NCBI RefSeq assembly: GCF_963924675.1
Contig: NC_089226.1
Coordinates: 40,689,124-40,753,123 of the forward strand
DNA length: 64,000 nucleotides
Direction: 5' to 3'
DNA from: Phocoena phocoena
Taxonomy: Eukaryota > Chordata > Mammalia > Artiodactyla > Phocoenidae
Below, piece after piece: positions 43,201 through 55,484 of the stretch. Position numbers and translations under genes: made by a program. Positions within the stretch are counted from its first letter, which is position 1. Each line of letters opens with the position of its first letter. The notes below the pieces were generated by a model, which saw only the letters and a program-made list of their open reading frames with translations, was not told the origin of the DNA and did no database searches.

Positions 43201-43799
43201 CCAGTAACTGGTGGAGGAGGGAGCGGAGCGGTGCTTCCTCTAAGGCTTGGGTCAAATACCGTCCCTCCCGGTCTGCCAGATTCACCTCCCAGACTGCAGT
43301 GCTTTTGTCCTGGGGAAGTTGAGGAGGGACCCCTGAGTGGATGGGATATTTAGATGTTCCCAGGGGAGTAAGATTGGGCTGCATGAAATCATAACTGTTG
43401 CCGGGAGAAAACGCAACTCTGACCCTCCCCTAGCCACCCACCCACCCCATTCCCTCTCCAGTACCGGCAACGTCTGGATTCCCTGGGCTGGGCTAGCAGA
43501 TCCCCAAAGCCCTGCAGCGCGTCTGCTCACAGGGTCGTGGGTATCCTGAAGGGGCGTAAGACATGGCCTTTTATTCTCTGGGACTGAGGTTGGCTATTTC
43601 AGAAACAAGTGGTTCTGGAGATGCTGGATGATTTATTAGAACAATCTGTGTGGTGCCCCTTGACAAAGGAGATGACTCATGTTAGCTTTTTTTTTTTTTT
43701 TTCTTCCCCTTCCAAATAAACTTCGTATTCACGACACAAGTATGCCAGGTCATTTGCAACAGTGATAGAGCTGGAGATCTACATTGTAGGCCTTGAGCC
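43201..43799. other. Non-coding, island shore
   Basis: CpG density falls off here; nothing recognised apart from a T-run at 43,689. Confidence 0.4.
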
Positions 43800-43905
43800 C
43801 TTGTGCTAGTCCTAGATATATTAGCAAGGATTATGGCCTTGGATGCATCACTTCCCCTCTCTGGAACTCAGTTTCCTTATCTGCAAAATAGCGTATAAAT
43901 AAAGA
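43800..43905 (+). repeat. MIR SINE fragment
   Basis: gccttggatgcatcacttcc then cagtttccttatctgcaaaa. Confidence 0.65.
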
Positions 43906-44932
43906 GCTAGACAGTCTGATGGCGCAGGAGAAGGTGTCTAAGGGAGACTGACATCTTTTTCCTTGTAAGTCGAGATCGGCCACACAAAATCAAACTCAGC
44001 CTATTACAAAGAAATTAGGGTGGACTGAACACAGCTAAGAAGCAAGAAAGGCTGCCTAAAGTAAAACAAACCCCAAAACTAATAATAATTGGTATTAGAT
44101 TTACAGTATGGATATTACTCTCATGCAGGCGGTTAGTGTACATGGCTGTCCAGCTGTCATTACCATAAAGCTGTTAACTGTGCTTAAAAAAATTGCGTAT
44201 GTTTCATCTGTGGACCTGAATTTTATTCTTTTGTTTGAACCTTCAAGCCTGGAGTAGATGCTCAGTTGGATGGGTCTTGGCTCAGCCTTTCTCGAAGAAC
44301 CTCCCCAGTATCTCTCATTGCCATAGTAGCCTAGATTTCCCTCCTGTTTGACTGATGCTGCCATCCTTGTACCAACACACTTCTGTCATCGTTTCCGTTC
44401 TAGCTTGAGAAGTGGGGAGCTGATCCCTGTTGCATCTGGCATTTCTGAACTTCCCAGGTTTCTTTCCAAGTGAGTAAAATTAAGTGAGGCAAACAGTGCA
44501 TTAGATGTAGCACATTAAAAATAGCTCAAGGTAATAATGTATCTGCCCCACCCGTATTCCCTAGACCTCCTGGGCGACCTCTCACTAGAGCATCTGTGTC
44601 ACTTGCCGGCCATCTCGTTTTGGATGCTGAGGGTCACCACAGAGCTGAAATGACATGGTTGGGTCAAACAGCACATTCATGATCAAGCCATGATGCTGGA
44701 GGGAGAGGAGGATTTTTTGTGTGTTTTATCATAACTGAATGCTCCTGTCGTGTTCTCTTCCGTTAGTAGCTGTCAAGATCCGTATTGGGTTTGACCACAT
44801 CATGTTCAGTAATCCTTTTCTGTCTGTTTCTTGGCAGCTACAGTTAGTGGTTATCTCTTAAGTTTGAGGTAGTGGTAAAATTATATCCTCTCTAACAGGT
44901 AATTAAGTTGAATCTTTAAAATATCTGTAGTT

Positions 44933-44936
<4 letters not shown>
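43906..44936. other. No gene or repeat recognised
   Basis: Unique-looking non-coding DNA. Confidence 0.45.

Positions 44937-44976
<40 letters not shown>
44937..44976. repeat. (TG)20 microsatellite
   Basis: Uninterrupted; likely polymorphic marker about 2 kb downstream of the CpG island. Confidence 0.97.
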
Positions 44977-44978
<2 letters not shown>

Positions 44979-45119
44979 AATTTTACTTTAGCTGAGGGCT
45001 GTTAAATTAATAAAAATCATGTTGCTAATAACAGTTGTCATTTGAGCCCCTGCCATTGATCAGGGACTGTGAGGTGAGGAAACAAAGCTGAGACAGGGTA
45101 CAACTCTAAGTGCTACCAC

Positions 45120-45280
45120 TGGCTTTCACAAGTTACTGATGATCTTTGAAACCAAACAGTGTTTTACAATAGTGGAAAAGTAATTCTTAACTATCCTACA
45201 GGGCTGTGATATTGAATGAGATCTCGTATATGGAAAGCAATATGGAAACTTGTAAAGCGCCCTCCAACCTAGGACAGTGT
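45120..45280 (+). repeat. MIR SINE remnant
   Basis: ttaactatcctacagggctgtg, gaatgagatctcgtatatgg, aagcgccctccaacctagga; ends at the hairpin. Confidence 0.55.
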
Positions 45281-45322
45281 TTTACCCTAAGCAACTGGGG
45301 ACACCCAGGTGCTTAGGGTAAA
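45281..45322. repeat. Long near-perfect hairpin (18 of 19 pairs)
   Basis: TTTACCCTAAGCA (45281-45293), unpaired A, CTGGG, loop GACA (45300-45303), CCCAG, unpaired G, TGCTTAGGGTAAA (45310-45322). The two 13-base outer arms are exact reverse complements. Located between two MIR remnants in otherwise unique DNA. Confidence 0.95.
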
Positions 45323-45364
45323 GCTTATGAGTCCGTGAGTCTTGATGTCTGATGGGCCTGGTGT

Positions 45365-45490
45365 ACATGCTGAGCCCATCGCCTGATCCCTCTGAGCCCG
45401 ATTTCCCCGTGTGTAAAATCAGGATGATAGTATCTGCCTTGCATTAAATGAGATGCACTTGTGAGTTGCAGTGGGTGCTCAGTGACGGTT
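45365..45490 (+). repeat. MIR SINE fragment
   Basis: gcctgatccctctgagcccga, cgtgtgtaaaatcaggatga, gtgggtgctcagtgacggt. Confidence 0.65.
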
Positions 45491-46674
45491 GGCATCCAGC
45501 CCTTTCTCTCTCCTCGCCCATGGGCACTTGGGATAATGGGATTAAGTCTTCCAGTAGGAATTGTCCTCGAGGGAGAAAGGCTTGTAAAGTACATTTTTGT
45601 ACTTATAAATAATTCTTTTAGCTTTTAGCTGCCCACCCCATCCTCAGCACATGCAGTGAATATTCTAGGACCTACCGTCATCTAAAAGGAGGGACTTGAA
45701 ACAAGCCAGAAGCCAGAAGGGACACGTCTTTGGTAGGAGGCTGAAGATGGATGTAGCTAGTTTCCCCTTTGCCCATTGTGTGCCCTTCTCTCCTCTTTTA
45801 TTCATTTTGTGGGACAGGGAAAAGATACTGAGTTTGGGGACTTCGAGCTGGTAGGAGGCACTGTTAGAGCTATAGTATAAGGTGGGAGGGCAGTGCAGAT
45901 GTGGGCTGGGAAGGAGATGGAAGAGTTGACTTTGCCAGTAAAACCTGGACAGTTTGGTGTGGGGGAAGTCTCTTTTAGATGTAGGATTTGGCTAAATATG
46001 GGGCCAATTTGTATCGAGTGCTATAGGCTGTCTTGTGGGGCTTGGAAGTTTTTATGCTCCAAGCAGATTTTGACTGGTTGTGGTGGCATCATAAATGAGT
46101 TGCCATAGTAAGTTGTATGCGGAAAAGGAAATTAAATTCCAGGAGGGTGTTTGTTGTGACTGATGCCAGAATTTCTTTGAGAATTTTATTAAGATTCAGT
46201 CAGTCTATAAAAGTACTTGTTAGTCCTCTGAAGGTATTAATTAAGAAATAGTTTTTTTTAAAAAACCCAGAAGGGTCTCCTTTGTGAGCTTTTGAAATGT
46301 AATCTTCCTAAATCTTTGGAAAAAAAATGAAGTCTTTGAAAAAAAAAATCACAGAGCTGTCTATTTTAAAAGCAGTTCCTCCAAAGTAATGTTTCCTTCT
46401 CTTCCCATCCCTTCATTCCTTTCACATTATTTTGATAATGAGTTAATTTTGGTGTCCTCTGCATCTTGGTAGCCTAATGTGTATGCCCCTTCATTTTTAG
46501 ATCTCAGATATGCCTTCTTCTGCGTTTACTCGTATTCATTCGTTGCGAGGAGGTAGCACCGCGAGGTGGTGAAGAGCAGAGAGTCTGGAGCCAGCTTGGG
46601 GACAGGGAGAGTCGTGGTCATTCTTGGAGAGCCGGGCTCTCCTCAGCTTGGATTAACCCCCGTAGAAGCTCTGG
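45491..46674. other. No gene or repeat recognised
   Basis: Unique-looking non-coding DNA. Confidence 0.45.
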
Positions 46675-46830
46675 AGGGCAATCCTGTTATTCCCATTGCA
46701 CAGATGAGGAAACAGAAGCCTGTGCATCCTCATAGTTGGGGGCGGGGTGGCATGTGTCACAGTCCGAGCGGCAGCTGTGATCTCTGTGACGGCATAGCCT
46801 GGGCAGGCAGAAGTCGCGCCCACCCTGCCA
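46675..46830 (-). repeat. MIR SINE fragment
   Basis: ctgttattcccattgcacag then atgaggaaacagaagcctgt. Confidence 0.55.
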
Positions 46831-49199
46831 GGGTTGGACTCCGTCCGGAGGCTGGGGTTTAGAAGGCTGGCTCCGTAGGCTGTGTGGACTATGAAATGCC
46901 CTGAAGAGAGACAAGGCCATCGGGGTAATGGGCATGAGAGAGGATGAGGGCTTGAACTCAAGACGTTAATATGGTGGCAGGGGTGATGCAGCAGAGGGAA
47001 CGGGCCAGCATGGATGGTGCTCAGTGCTCTGGACTGGGGTTGAGAGACGAGCAGTCAAGCCCTCTTTTCTCTCCTCACCCCTTCCCTGTCGCCCCTCTCA
47101 TCCTCACAGGCTGGGTAGTGGAGATACTGTCTGTAGACTGCAAGCATCTCTGGAGAAACTCAAATTTGCCTCCTTTGGTCTCTCATGACAGCCAGAGAAA
47201 GATGCCTGAGGAAAACCCCAAAGCGCCTTCCCCTGTCTTTGCCCACCCTCCCTGGCCTTAGTTTCTGCCTTTCCTGGAGCATCTCAGGATGGAAGTCAGG
47301 TTCTCAGACCCCATTCGGAGAAGTGCTGGTTTGAACATTCAAACGTAGAGTGAAACTGTTGAAGGGGAAAAGCCCCCAAAGGAGGAAGTCTCCCTGGGGT
47401 GCAGTCGGCACCCCACAGTTCCCTGGTGGACCCAGTGGACCACAGTGGCTGTGGTCCTCAGTTCGGGCTGTTCCCCAAGGGCTGATCTGCCTCTAGGCGG
47501 GGGTGACTTGTGGTCACCAAGCATGCAGGGGCTGGTCGGGAACGGGGAGTGGAGGTGGGCGAGTTCTCAGTGGTGGCCAGCCCTGCAAGCAGGGGAGAAC
47601 ACCCTCCCCCGAAGGGTGCAGCCTCGGTGGGGAGCTGAGCCATACTCAGGAGAACCGGAGTCAGAGCGAGGGGACACGGTTGGTCCTGGTTGCTAGCGTC
47701 CGCTTGTCCCCATCATAGGATGCACCACTGCCGCATCAGAAGTGTGCTGGTGCCGTGCCCTCTCCCCTAGTCAGTGCCAGAGTCTGTAAGAAACTTGCCA
47801 GGCGTCCGTTTTCCAGAGTGCATAATAGCCGTGCCCTTCAGATAGTTTGTTCTTGCTGGGCTCTGGCCAGTTGGTCGGGTTCTGGCTTTGCTTGGGCTGC
47901 GTCCTCATGGAGAGGAGGCTGAGAGTTACTCTATTGGTCTGCTTGCTTCCTGGTGTCCGCAGTCACGGCCATCTCTGCGGTGAGTCACTGCACAAGGACT
48001 CCGCTCCCCTACTGTTCGATGGTCACCCCTTTCCCTCCGAGATGGGACTTCTTTTCCTTGACCTGTGGGTAGCCCCCAGCCGTGGACTGTTGAAATGCCC
48101 AGTGAGTGTGGCGCACTAACAGGGTACCTATTTAATGGGAGGAGAGCGTTTTGTGTGGAGATGTCAACTGTCAGGCTGCCTCCTGAGCAGCATGTCCTAA
48201 GCACAGCCCCTCTGTTTTCCTTTTTGCTCCATGTTTAGCTGCGTGTGCGTGTTTGGGCTGCGTGTTTGTTTTAATTATTACTAGGAAGCCAAAAAAGGTA
48301 TTTATCAAATGTTTGAATTTACAGAAGTGTTACTATGGACAAGCAGAAATAGTAGCTATATGTTTATCCAGGATACCACTGATTTATCTCTCCTCATCCC
48401 ACCTTGTTGCTGTTCTGTTGGAAGAACCCTCTGATTTGTATCCTGGTTCAGTTTGGATTTTACTGTTGAATGTGAATAGAGGCTGGCCTGGTTGTTTGCT
48501 GAAGTGGAGGGACTCGAATGGGTGGGCTTCAGGCTGCCAGCCTTGGCTGTCCCTGCAGCCCCGGGAGCCTGACACGCAGTGCCTTTGTCGGGAAGGTGGA
48601 GTTTGGCCGGGCTTTTCCTTTGGCTTCGCCTGGGAGCAGCTCTGCTGGCGACAGCAGGTGGCCTCCTCTCTGCTACGGGAAAGGGAATTCTCTCTTCATC
48701 TGGTTTTTACTTTCTTCTCATCCTATGGAGGTGAGAGGGAGGAGAGTCTCAGAAAAGTGCGTCCTGGAGCCAAGCGGGTTCAGGGCAGGACAGGTTTGCA
48801 GCTTCCACAGAGCTTACCCCAAAGTTTTCCTTGCACCCGGGATTTCCCTTCTTCCCTGTTGATCCCGATCCAGTCTTGTCATCTGTGGCTTAGAGACTGC
48901 ACTTGAACTTTATCAGTCACTCTTGGGAAGACCTTGGAGTATGGCACCGAAACTTGTCCAGATTGCTCTGTCAGTTTCACACCAGAACACGAAACCCTGT
49001 TTCGGTGGCTGTGGTGCTATTTTTAAATCAGTTCGATGGCTTTTTTCTAGATGATATAGGGGATACATGAATATATGATGCTCTTGCACCTCACCCTCCC
49101 ATCCAAATAGTGGAGAAGTGAACAGCCGATGTAGAGTCCTCCTTCCTCTGGCACCCTTCCCCCATGTGCCGCCTCCCTGCTGGGTCCTCAGCACTAACT
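46831..49199. other. Unique GC-moderate stretch with one long open frame
   Basis: No repeat recognised over ~2.3 kb. A 217-codon plus-strand frame (48,253-48,906) and many shorter ones are open. Its N-terminal part is aliphatic and lysine-rich, its middle Trp/Leu-rich; no known domain, signal peptide or splice framework is evident. Could be chance or an unannotated exon. Confidence 0.4.
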
Positions 49200-49640
49200 A
49201 ATTGTAATTTCCATCAGCCTGTGCAGACGCAAACACGTACAGTTTTGTTCCTTTTGTAAGCATAAATCTGATTGCGTGATATATATCGTTTCATTATTTT
49301 ATCTTTTCACATAATGGATCTTGTAGATCTTTTCTTGCATGTAGTTCTTCTCTCTTTTAATTTGTCTACAAAACATTTTATAGTATAGATATATCGTAAT
49401 TTATGAGTCAGTCCCCCATTGATAGGCATATAAAGTGACTCATGAGTTTTGCTATTATATCTCCATACATACATGCTGTTATGCACACGTGCGTGTGTTT
49501 CTCTAAGGGTGGAATCAGTATGCCACAGGTTCTACTCATTTAAGCTGTTACAGCAAGTCCCCACACTGTGCTCGCCAGGGTTGTACTGGTTTAAACTACC
49601 AATAGTGTATGAGACTGCCCATTTTCCCACAGGCTGCCAT
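49200..49640 (-). mobile_element. Old L1-like remnant
   Basis: ttcacataatggatcttgtag, aatttatgagtcagtcccccat, aaactaccaatagtgtatgag..cccattttcccacag resemble reverse L1 3' text, highly diverged. Confidence 0.45.
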
Positions 49641-50429
49641 TCTGCTAGGTGATCGAAATGGACAGTGTTTAGTAGGCATTTCATCCATCACTGGTATGGC
49701 TATGAGACTCGTTTGGCTTCCGGATCTTAATTGGGGCGGGGGGAGGTGTCTATCATAACCATGGAGGATGAGGGAGCTGAGCCCCCGAGGACCAAGGCTC
49801 TGCTCAGGGTGTCCTGCCGCCCGGGGTGGCAACGTGGCCCTGGAAGCCAGCGCTCCTGGTTTCACGTTCTCTCCGCTTTTCCCAGAGGCTGGGCACTGTA
49901 ATAGAGCACTATAATTTTGGTGTAACCTGCCAGAGTCTTTCTGCGAGCCTCTCCCCGAGCAAGCAAGTGCTTATAAGCAGCACGTTGATACCAGTTCTGT
50001 TCTGCACAGCCAAGGCAGGGATTCCAGGCTGGTGAGCTGAACTGGGGGGAACGTATAAGGATCACATGATGGAAAATCAGACTCTCTTGCTTCTGAAATA
50101 GCCTCCATGCATGTAGTGAAGCGCGATTCTGCGTGTGGTGGGGCTTTCCTTCCAGCAGTGTGGTGATCCGTGCCCCACTTCCCTGGTTTGTTATGGGAAT
50201 ATTGTGATGGTTTGTCTCTGAGCAGGGTTCCTTAGAAGGTGTTCCAGGGGCCTGATCTGGTAGAGGACACATCTGGAGGCCATCACCTGGGCCGTCCCTG
50301 CAGGCTGAGCAGCCCAGTGGGTTTTGGGAGGCTCTGACTTACTGAATGACAGCGTCCTTTACCTGTGGTTCCAAGAGGGCCAGGGAGAAGGAGTGACGGA
50401 GGGGCAGCCCGGGGTGGTGAAGAGACTCT
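49641..50429. other. No gene or repeat recognised
   Basis: Unique-looking; frames up to 136 codons without known domains. Confidence 0.4.
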
Positions 50430-50630
50430 AGGATCGTTTCCAGCTCCCACTCCGTCGTTTATGGCTGTGTGACTTAAGCACGGTTATCCTTTCTCCCTGG
50501 GCCTCGGTTTCCTCACCTGTAAACCAGGAATAATATCAGTACCCACCTCACAGGGTTGTTCCGGGGATTCAGAGAGTAATGTTTGTAAAGCTCTGAGCAT
50601 ATTACCTAGTTGTAAGCAACTACTACGCTT
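50430..50630 (+). repeat. MIR SINE remnant
   Basis: ctgtgtgacttaagcacggt, gcctcggtttcctcacctgt, cacctcacagggttgttccg, tttgtaaagctctgagcat. Confidence 0.85.
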
Positions 50631-52184
50631 ATTTGTGTCCTCCTGTCCTTAATAAGTGTTTTTTAAATGCATGAATGAGCGTTACATTTGGTAAATGTAA
50701 AAATGCACGTCCTCTAGTAACGAATGTCAAGGAGGGCAGAGGCAGACCTGGATCAGCTGGGGTTGTGGGAGGGTAGCTGGCGAAGGTGGCAGGTTGGGCA
50801 GGAGAGCACATTTGATGTCCTCTTCCGACACCAGCCCTGCTGTGAGACACCGAGGCCCCAGTGCAGAGGCCTTCCCTTTTCTTAAGTAGATTGGGTGCTG
50901 GGGATCCTTCGTGCTGCCTCTCCCTTTTGTTTTTGAGGAGGCCGAGCCAGGCCCTGAGAGCTGAGGTGCGGCTACGGGCCTGGTCGTTCAGAGCAGAGGT
51001 GGGACCAGGTCTCCAAGCCCTGGGAGGTTGAGGCTGCTTACCCTGCTCTCCAAGCAGGGTAAACGGGCCACGTGCTGCCCATTTCAAGATGCAGGAAAAG
51101 AGAAGCGCACGGTGTTGGGCGCTTTGCAGAGCCTGCTGTCTGCTGCTACTGAGTTCGCTGTGAGCTGAGGTCGCTCAAGTGCAGGGAAGGTAACGGAAGT
51201 GTAACCCACAGCGGGGCAGGGCTGGGGCTCACGCCTGGGTCTGCCTGGCTCACGCTTTACCTTCTGCCTAGTCACAGCCCTAACAGTGCTGGCCCTGGGA
51301 TGCTGTCTGTGCTTGTTTCATACCCCCGACCGTGCGCACGTGCACGTACAACGGCAGGTTCGTTTGAAGTCCCTGGTTTGTTTGCTGATGGTTTTTACCC
51401 AAACTGGAGAGACCTGGGGTTGAGTGTGGGGAGGACTGTACTCAAGGCTCCAGAGACGCCCAGGCCACCCAGGCGCAGGTGGGCAAAAGGAAACCTCACT
51501 CCTGGGAGTGGAGCTTGGTGGAGGAGCCTGGTGTCTGCGGGCCTGGGAGGACCAGAGCTGGCTGGCGAGGACACAGGCAGGGCCTGGGCAGACTGCAGGG
51601 CTTACAGAATGCCAGGTGCAGAGGCCCAAGATGTGAGTCCAGTAGTGTGTGTGGAAGTGAACTACGAAAGCAAGATCAAGTGGCCTGCGGTGTGAGAGAG
51701 GTTTCAGAGTAGCGCGTGGTGCGTGCCGGAGGTGCTGCCCTAAGTGTGCATCAGTGGCACGGAGACGTCACCTTGGCTCCCGGGGTCTGAGAGGGCCTCG
51801 CAGAAGCGGCGCAGATTAAAACAAGCCTTGCTTGCTCCTTGGAGAGCAGGTCGACCTGGCTTGTGATCCACCCTCAATTTGCAGATGCGGACCCTGAGAG
51901 CCGGTGAGCTCCGTGGTTCGGGGTCACGGCCCTGCCGAGGACAGGTGAGCCTGGAGCCTGCCCTGTCTGCCCTCCGCTCCACACGCGTGCTCACGGAGTG
52001 CTGCATATAGCAGCTGTTTGCTCGGCACCTGGAGTTGCTCAGGGTTACTTCTCAAAGGAGCAGGCTGGGTCCCAGTTCAGTTCTGGTCCTGGCTCTGCTG
52101 TCTCTGAGCAGAGCTGGGACGTTAGCCCCTCGGTTTTGCCCTCTTGTGGGGTGGGTATAGCACCCCTGTCTCCCTTCTAGGCTT
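50631..52184. other. No gene or repeat recognised
   Basis: GC-moderate unique DNA; no convincing exon. Confidence 0.4.
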
Positions 52185-52345
52185 GTCTTTGTTCACTCAA
52201 GAGCTGTTCAGCAAATACATTTTTTTATTCAGCTGGATGCTATTCTATGTGTCGGGCGTTTTGCACCAAGCAAAGGATGTCAAAATCTTCTTCTCCTGGA
52301 GCTTATTTTCTCCTGAGGGGCAGCAGACAGTAGCTGGTTATAGTT
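52185..52345 (-). mobile_element. L2 LINE remnant, right part
   Basis: cactcaagagctgttcagcaa, gtgtcgggcgttttgcacca, tcctggagcttattttctcc; interrupted at 52,346 by an LTR and continued at 52,740. Confidence 0.6.
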
Positions 52346-52349
52346 GATG

Positions 52350-52735
52350 GTACGTGTCCTAGTTTCTTAGGGCGCTGTGACAAAGGACCACAAACCGGAT
52401 GGCGTAAACCTCAGGACCTTACCCCCTTGCGCCCTGGGGCTCTGAGGGAGGACCTGCTCCCTGCTTCTGCCCCAGCGTCTGGTGGTGCCGGCGTGCTTGG
52501 TGCCTGGATCTTGTGGCTGCACAGCTCTGCTCTCTTGCCTCCCTTACCACACGGCCTCTTTCCCGTGTCTGTGGCCCCTCTTTTCTTATGAGGGCCCACC
52601 CCCCTCCAGTGTGTCCTCATCCTAACTATGTACTTCTGGGAAGACCCTCTCTGCAAATGAGGTCACATTCTGAGGTTCCAGGTGGACGTGGATTTGAGGG
52701 GACGCTGTCCGACCCAGAACGGTATGCGAGGTAGT
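52350..52735 (-). mobile_element. MLT1-like (MaLR) LTR in L2
   Basis: Minus-strand LTR: ctagtttcttagggcgctgtg, cacaaaccggatggcgtaaac, cttatgagggcccacccccc, caaatgaggtcacattctga, gatttgaggggacgctgtcc. Diverged more than the 19.2-kb copy. Confidence 0.65.
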
Positions 52736-52739
52736 AATG

Positions 52740-52975
52740 GCTGCTGAAAAGTCCGGGCAGTGCCTGGGGCAGGGGGTCGGTGAGGTGCTGAAAGGTGGTG
52801 CAGGCAGGCCTTGCTGAGCAGGTAGTGTTTGAGCTTCCACGTGGAGGAGGGGTGAGGGGTGGAGAAGCTGAGGTATGGAGGGGATGTGGTCCAGGCCGAG
52901 GGAACAGCAAACACGGAGGCCTTGAGGTGGGCATGTGCGCCTGCCAGGCTGGTATGGGGACAGTGACGTGGAAGT
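52740..52975 (-). mobile_element. L2 LINE remnant, left part
   Basis: gcaggccttgctgagcaggta, gtgtttgagcttccacgtgg, aggccgagggaacagcaaac, cacggaggccttgaggtgg. Confidence 0.6.
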
Positions 52976-55369
52976 CGTGTGTGTGTGTTTGTGAGGCTTT
53001 GGCCTCTTGCTCCCTGCGAGATGGGAGCCACTGTTGAGTCTGCGAGCATGCCGACAGCAGCGTTGGCGTGTGGACCAGCTCGTCAAGGATTTTTCCAAGT
53101 TCAGATGGCCATTGCAGCGCCTCGTCCGTGCGCCTAGATGTTTTGCAGTGATTGTTACTCGGCAGTTTCTTTTTGAAACGTCAGTGCTCTGTTGACCCTT
53201 GATCCACCGCCCTTTCCAGTCGGTTCTCTGTTCCTTCTGGATGCCTTTCCACCCACCCGCTTCCCCACACTGAAACCACAAGCATGAAGAAGAGAAAGTA
53301 GACAAGGCTGGGGGTGGCCAGGGCTGCTGGGAAGCCCGGCACGCGTGGCAGCCCTGGTGGGAGCTGCGCCTTCCCGCCAGCCCCGGGCCATCTGGTGAGC
53401 GCTGTGCCCACGGTGAAGGTGTTCCTCAACCTGGCAGACTTAGAAAGTGCTGAGGTCAGTGCGAGGTCAGTGCAAGCTCAGTGCGCTCAGCTCCCCGCAT
53501 CCTTCTGTGGGTCAAGTCACTATGCCGTGAAAAGAGGTGAGTCAGCCGCCTCGGGCAGCGGCCTCACTTGGCCTGGAAAATACAGGGCAGGGAGGGACTT
53601 GCAGAAGCACCTGTGGAGAGCCCAGGAACCTGTTGGGCAGTCACTGCACTCACTCGGCCCGGGGCCCTCTCTGCCACCCACTTTGTCACTGGCCTGCAGA
53701 GTTTCACATTCTCATTCACATTTGCTATAAAAACATTCAGGCCTGCGATGCGAGCGCCGTCATTACAGAGAAGAAGGCACCCCAGGTGTGGCTGGCCCCA
53801 TGGTCCGGGGCCAGTTTGGTTTGCGTGGTCCTGGGGGGAATCATAACTTTGGATTCCCTGGCGTCAGAGCTGAAGGGAATCTCCTTATCTGGCTCACATT
53901 TAATTTCCTCCCTAGGCCTCCAAAGGAAAGGGCCTGGCATGTTTGTGATTGGGGCTCCGGAGGAGCGGGCCACGGGTGGCCTTGATTTCAGGCGCTCTTC
54001 CCGGTCTCCGCCTGCGAGGGTGGTGCCAGGAGCAGCCCGTCCAGCGAGGTGATCCGGGAGGCCCCTGGCGCCGCCGCCCCTCCGGGGAGCACCGCTTTAG
54101 AAGATAATTACGTGTAAGCAGAGATGGAAATAGAATTCCCCAGCGCTGGGAGCAGCTGCTCCTCTGTAGGATTTCAGGAGCTGCCTTTGGGCACCAGTCA
54201 CTCATTAACCCCTGCCTCCCGGCAAAACACACACCCACGCGAAATGAAAGTGAGGCAGACTGTGCCGGGCTAGAGACGAGCGTTAGAGTGTGTTTTGTGG
54301 GACTGTAGTTCCTCTCCAGAGTCTTTTCTGAGGGTGCTTCCCCAGCACAGCAGAAGAGCTTCCTTGTTTGCCAGACGCTACAGGAAACTTTGAATCAGGT
54401 AGCGTCCCCAGGAGTCTGTAGAGTCTGGCCTCGATTCCGCATTAGAGGCAGAGAGGCCATGCCCAAGAGTGGGAGCCAGGCAGGGCCCCAAGGGTTCTCG
54501 CAGAACAGGCTACTTGTCCTGTGCCCAGGTGGCCTTTGTCTCTGTGCTGACGGCTCTCAAGCACTTGGTAAAGAAGTGCTTGTACATAAGTACAGGATAT
54601 GGGCCCTGATTTTTGTTTGTTTGTTTGGTTTTGGTTTTGGTTTTTTAAACTGGGCATCTGTGAGTTAGCTCAGGACCCTGAGAGCTCAGTCTCCTGGCCC
54701 CGCAGCGAGACTGGTCTCATCCCTGCAGCCTTGGGGCATCTTTAACCTAGGGGTTGGATGACATGGTCGTCACACATGTCTCCTTCCTTGTGCTCCTCGC
54801 AGCCCTTTGCACAGGTCCTGGGGTGATTTGCCTGCACCTACGGTGGGAGCTCCCTGAGGGCAGTGGGAGCCTGGCACATGCGGAGCTTCCAGGAGCTTCC
54901 CTGCGGCCCTTGTCCTGCTTGGCCAGACCCCCAGGGTCTTGCTTTCTGGGTGAGCGTTGAGGCGGAAGGAGGAACAGGTGGGGGGGTTTGATGTGAACCC
55001 CCCTCCTGGCTCCGGGGGCAGGTGTCCCCAGCTGTTCAGCGTGAGCTCCTTGTTCCCGTCTCAAGTTTCATGCAACTTTTGATCCTTGTGCTAAACAAAG
55101 TGCCTGTATTTCTGGATGTTGTCATGAGAGTTGTTTTTGCAATTATTGGTAAGGCAGAAAAGAACGGATCATGACGACAAAGTTGTCTATATATTCCAAA
55201 TTTAAGAAATGCCTCTGCATTAGAAAAACACTACAAAGAATTTAATTTCAGTGGTTGTGTCTGGATTTTGGTATTACAGGAGGTTTTTTATCTTTCTGTT
55301 TTTCGGCAGTTTCCATTTTCCATGTATTGTCTAGATAATAAAAGCTATCAAAATTGCTACAAATAATAA
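52976..55369. other. Mostly unique, GC-moderate sequence
   Basis: No repeat recognised except a TTTG-rich tract at 54,610-54,646. A CpG-richer patch at 53,990-54,090 is followed by ataattacgtgt (TAATTA homeobox-like core, 54,102-54,113 region). No exon I can support. The 227-codon minus-strand open frame at 52,622-53,305 covers L2 and is chance. Confidence 0.4.
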
Positions 55370-55484
55370 ATAGCTGTTTATTAGGATCCAGTATGTGCTA
55401 TACACTGTCAGAACTTGCCATTACACTCTTATTTGATCCTCACTATGAACCTGTAAAGTTCTCTTTTTAAAAAAAATACAAATG
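55370..55484 (-). repeat. MIR SINE, right part
   Basis: agtatgtgctatacactgtca, tgatcctcactatgaacctg; interrupted by an L1 fragment. Confidence 0.65.

Noticed and set aside
45281..45322. microRNA precursor
   Set aside because: The stem is about 19 bp with a tetraloop; canonical precursors need a longer stem and the flanks do not extend the pairing. Kept only as a structural finding.
45323..45360. Hammerhead-ribozyme-like string (atgagtccgtgag) just after the 45.3-kb hairpin
   Set aside because: The string resembles the hammerhead stem II region, but the essential GAAA segment, the cleavage triplet and closing helices are not present; coincidence.
52622..53305. 227-codon minus-strand open frame
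   Set aside because: Covers an LTR/L2 boundary in repeat text; product is low-complexity and unrelated to known proteins.
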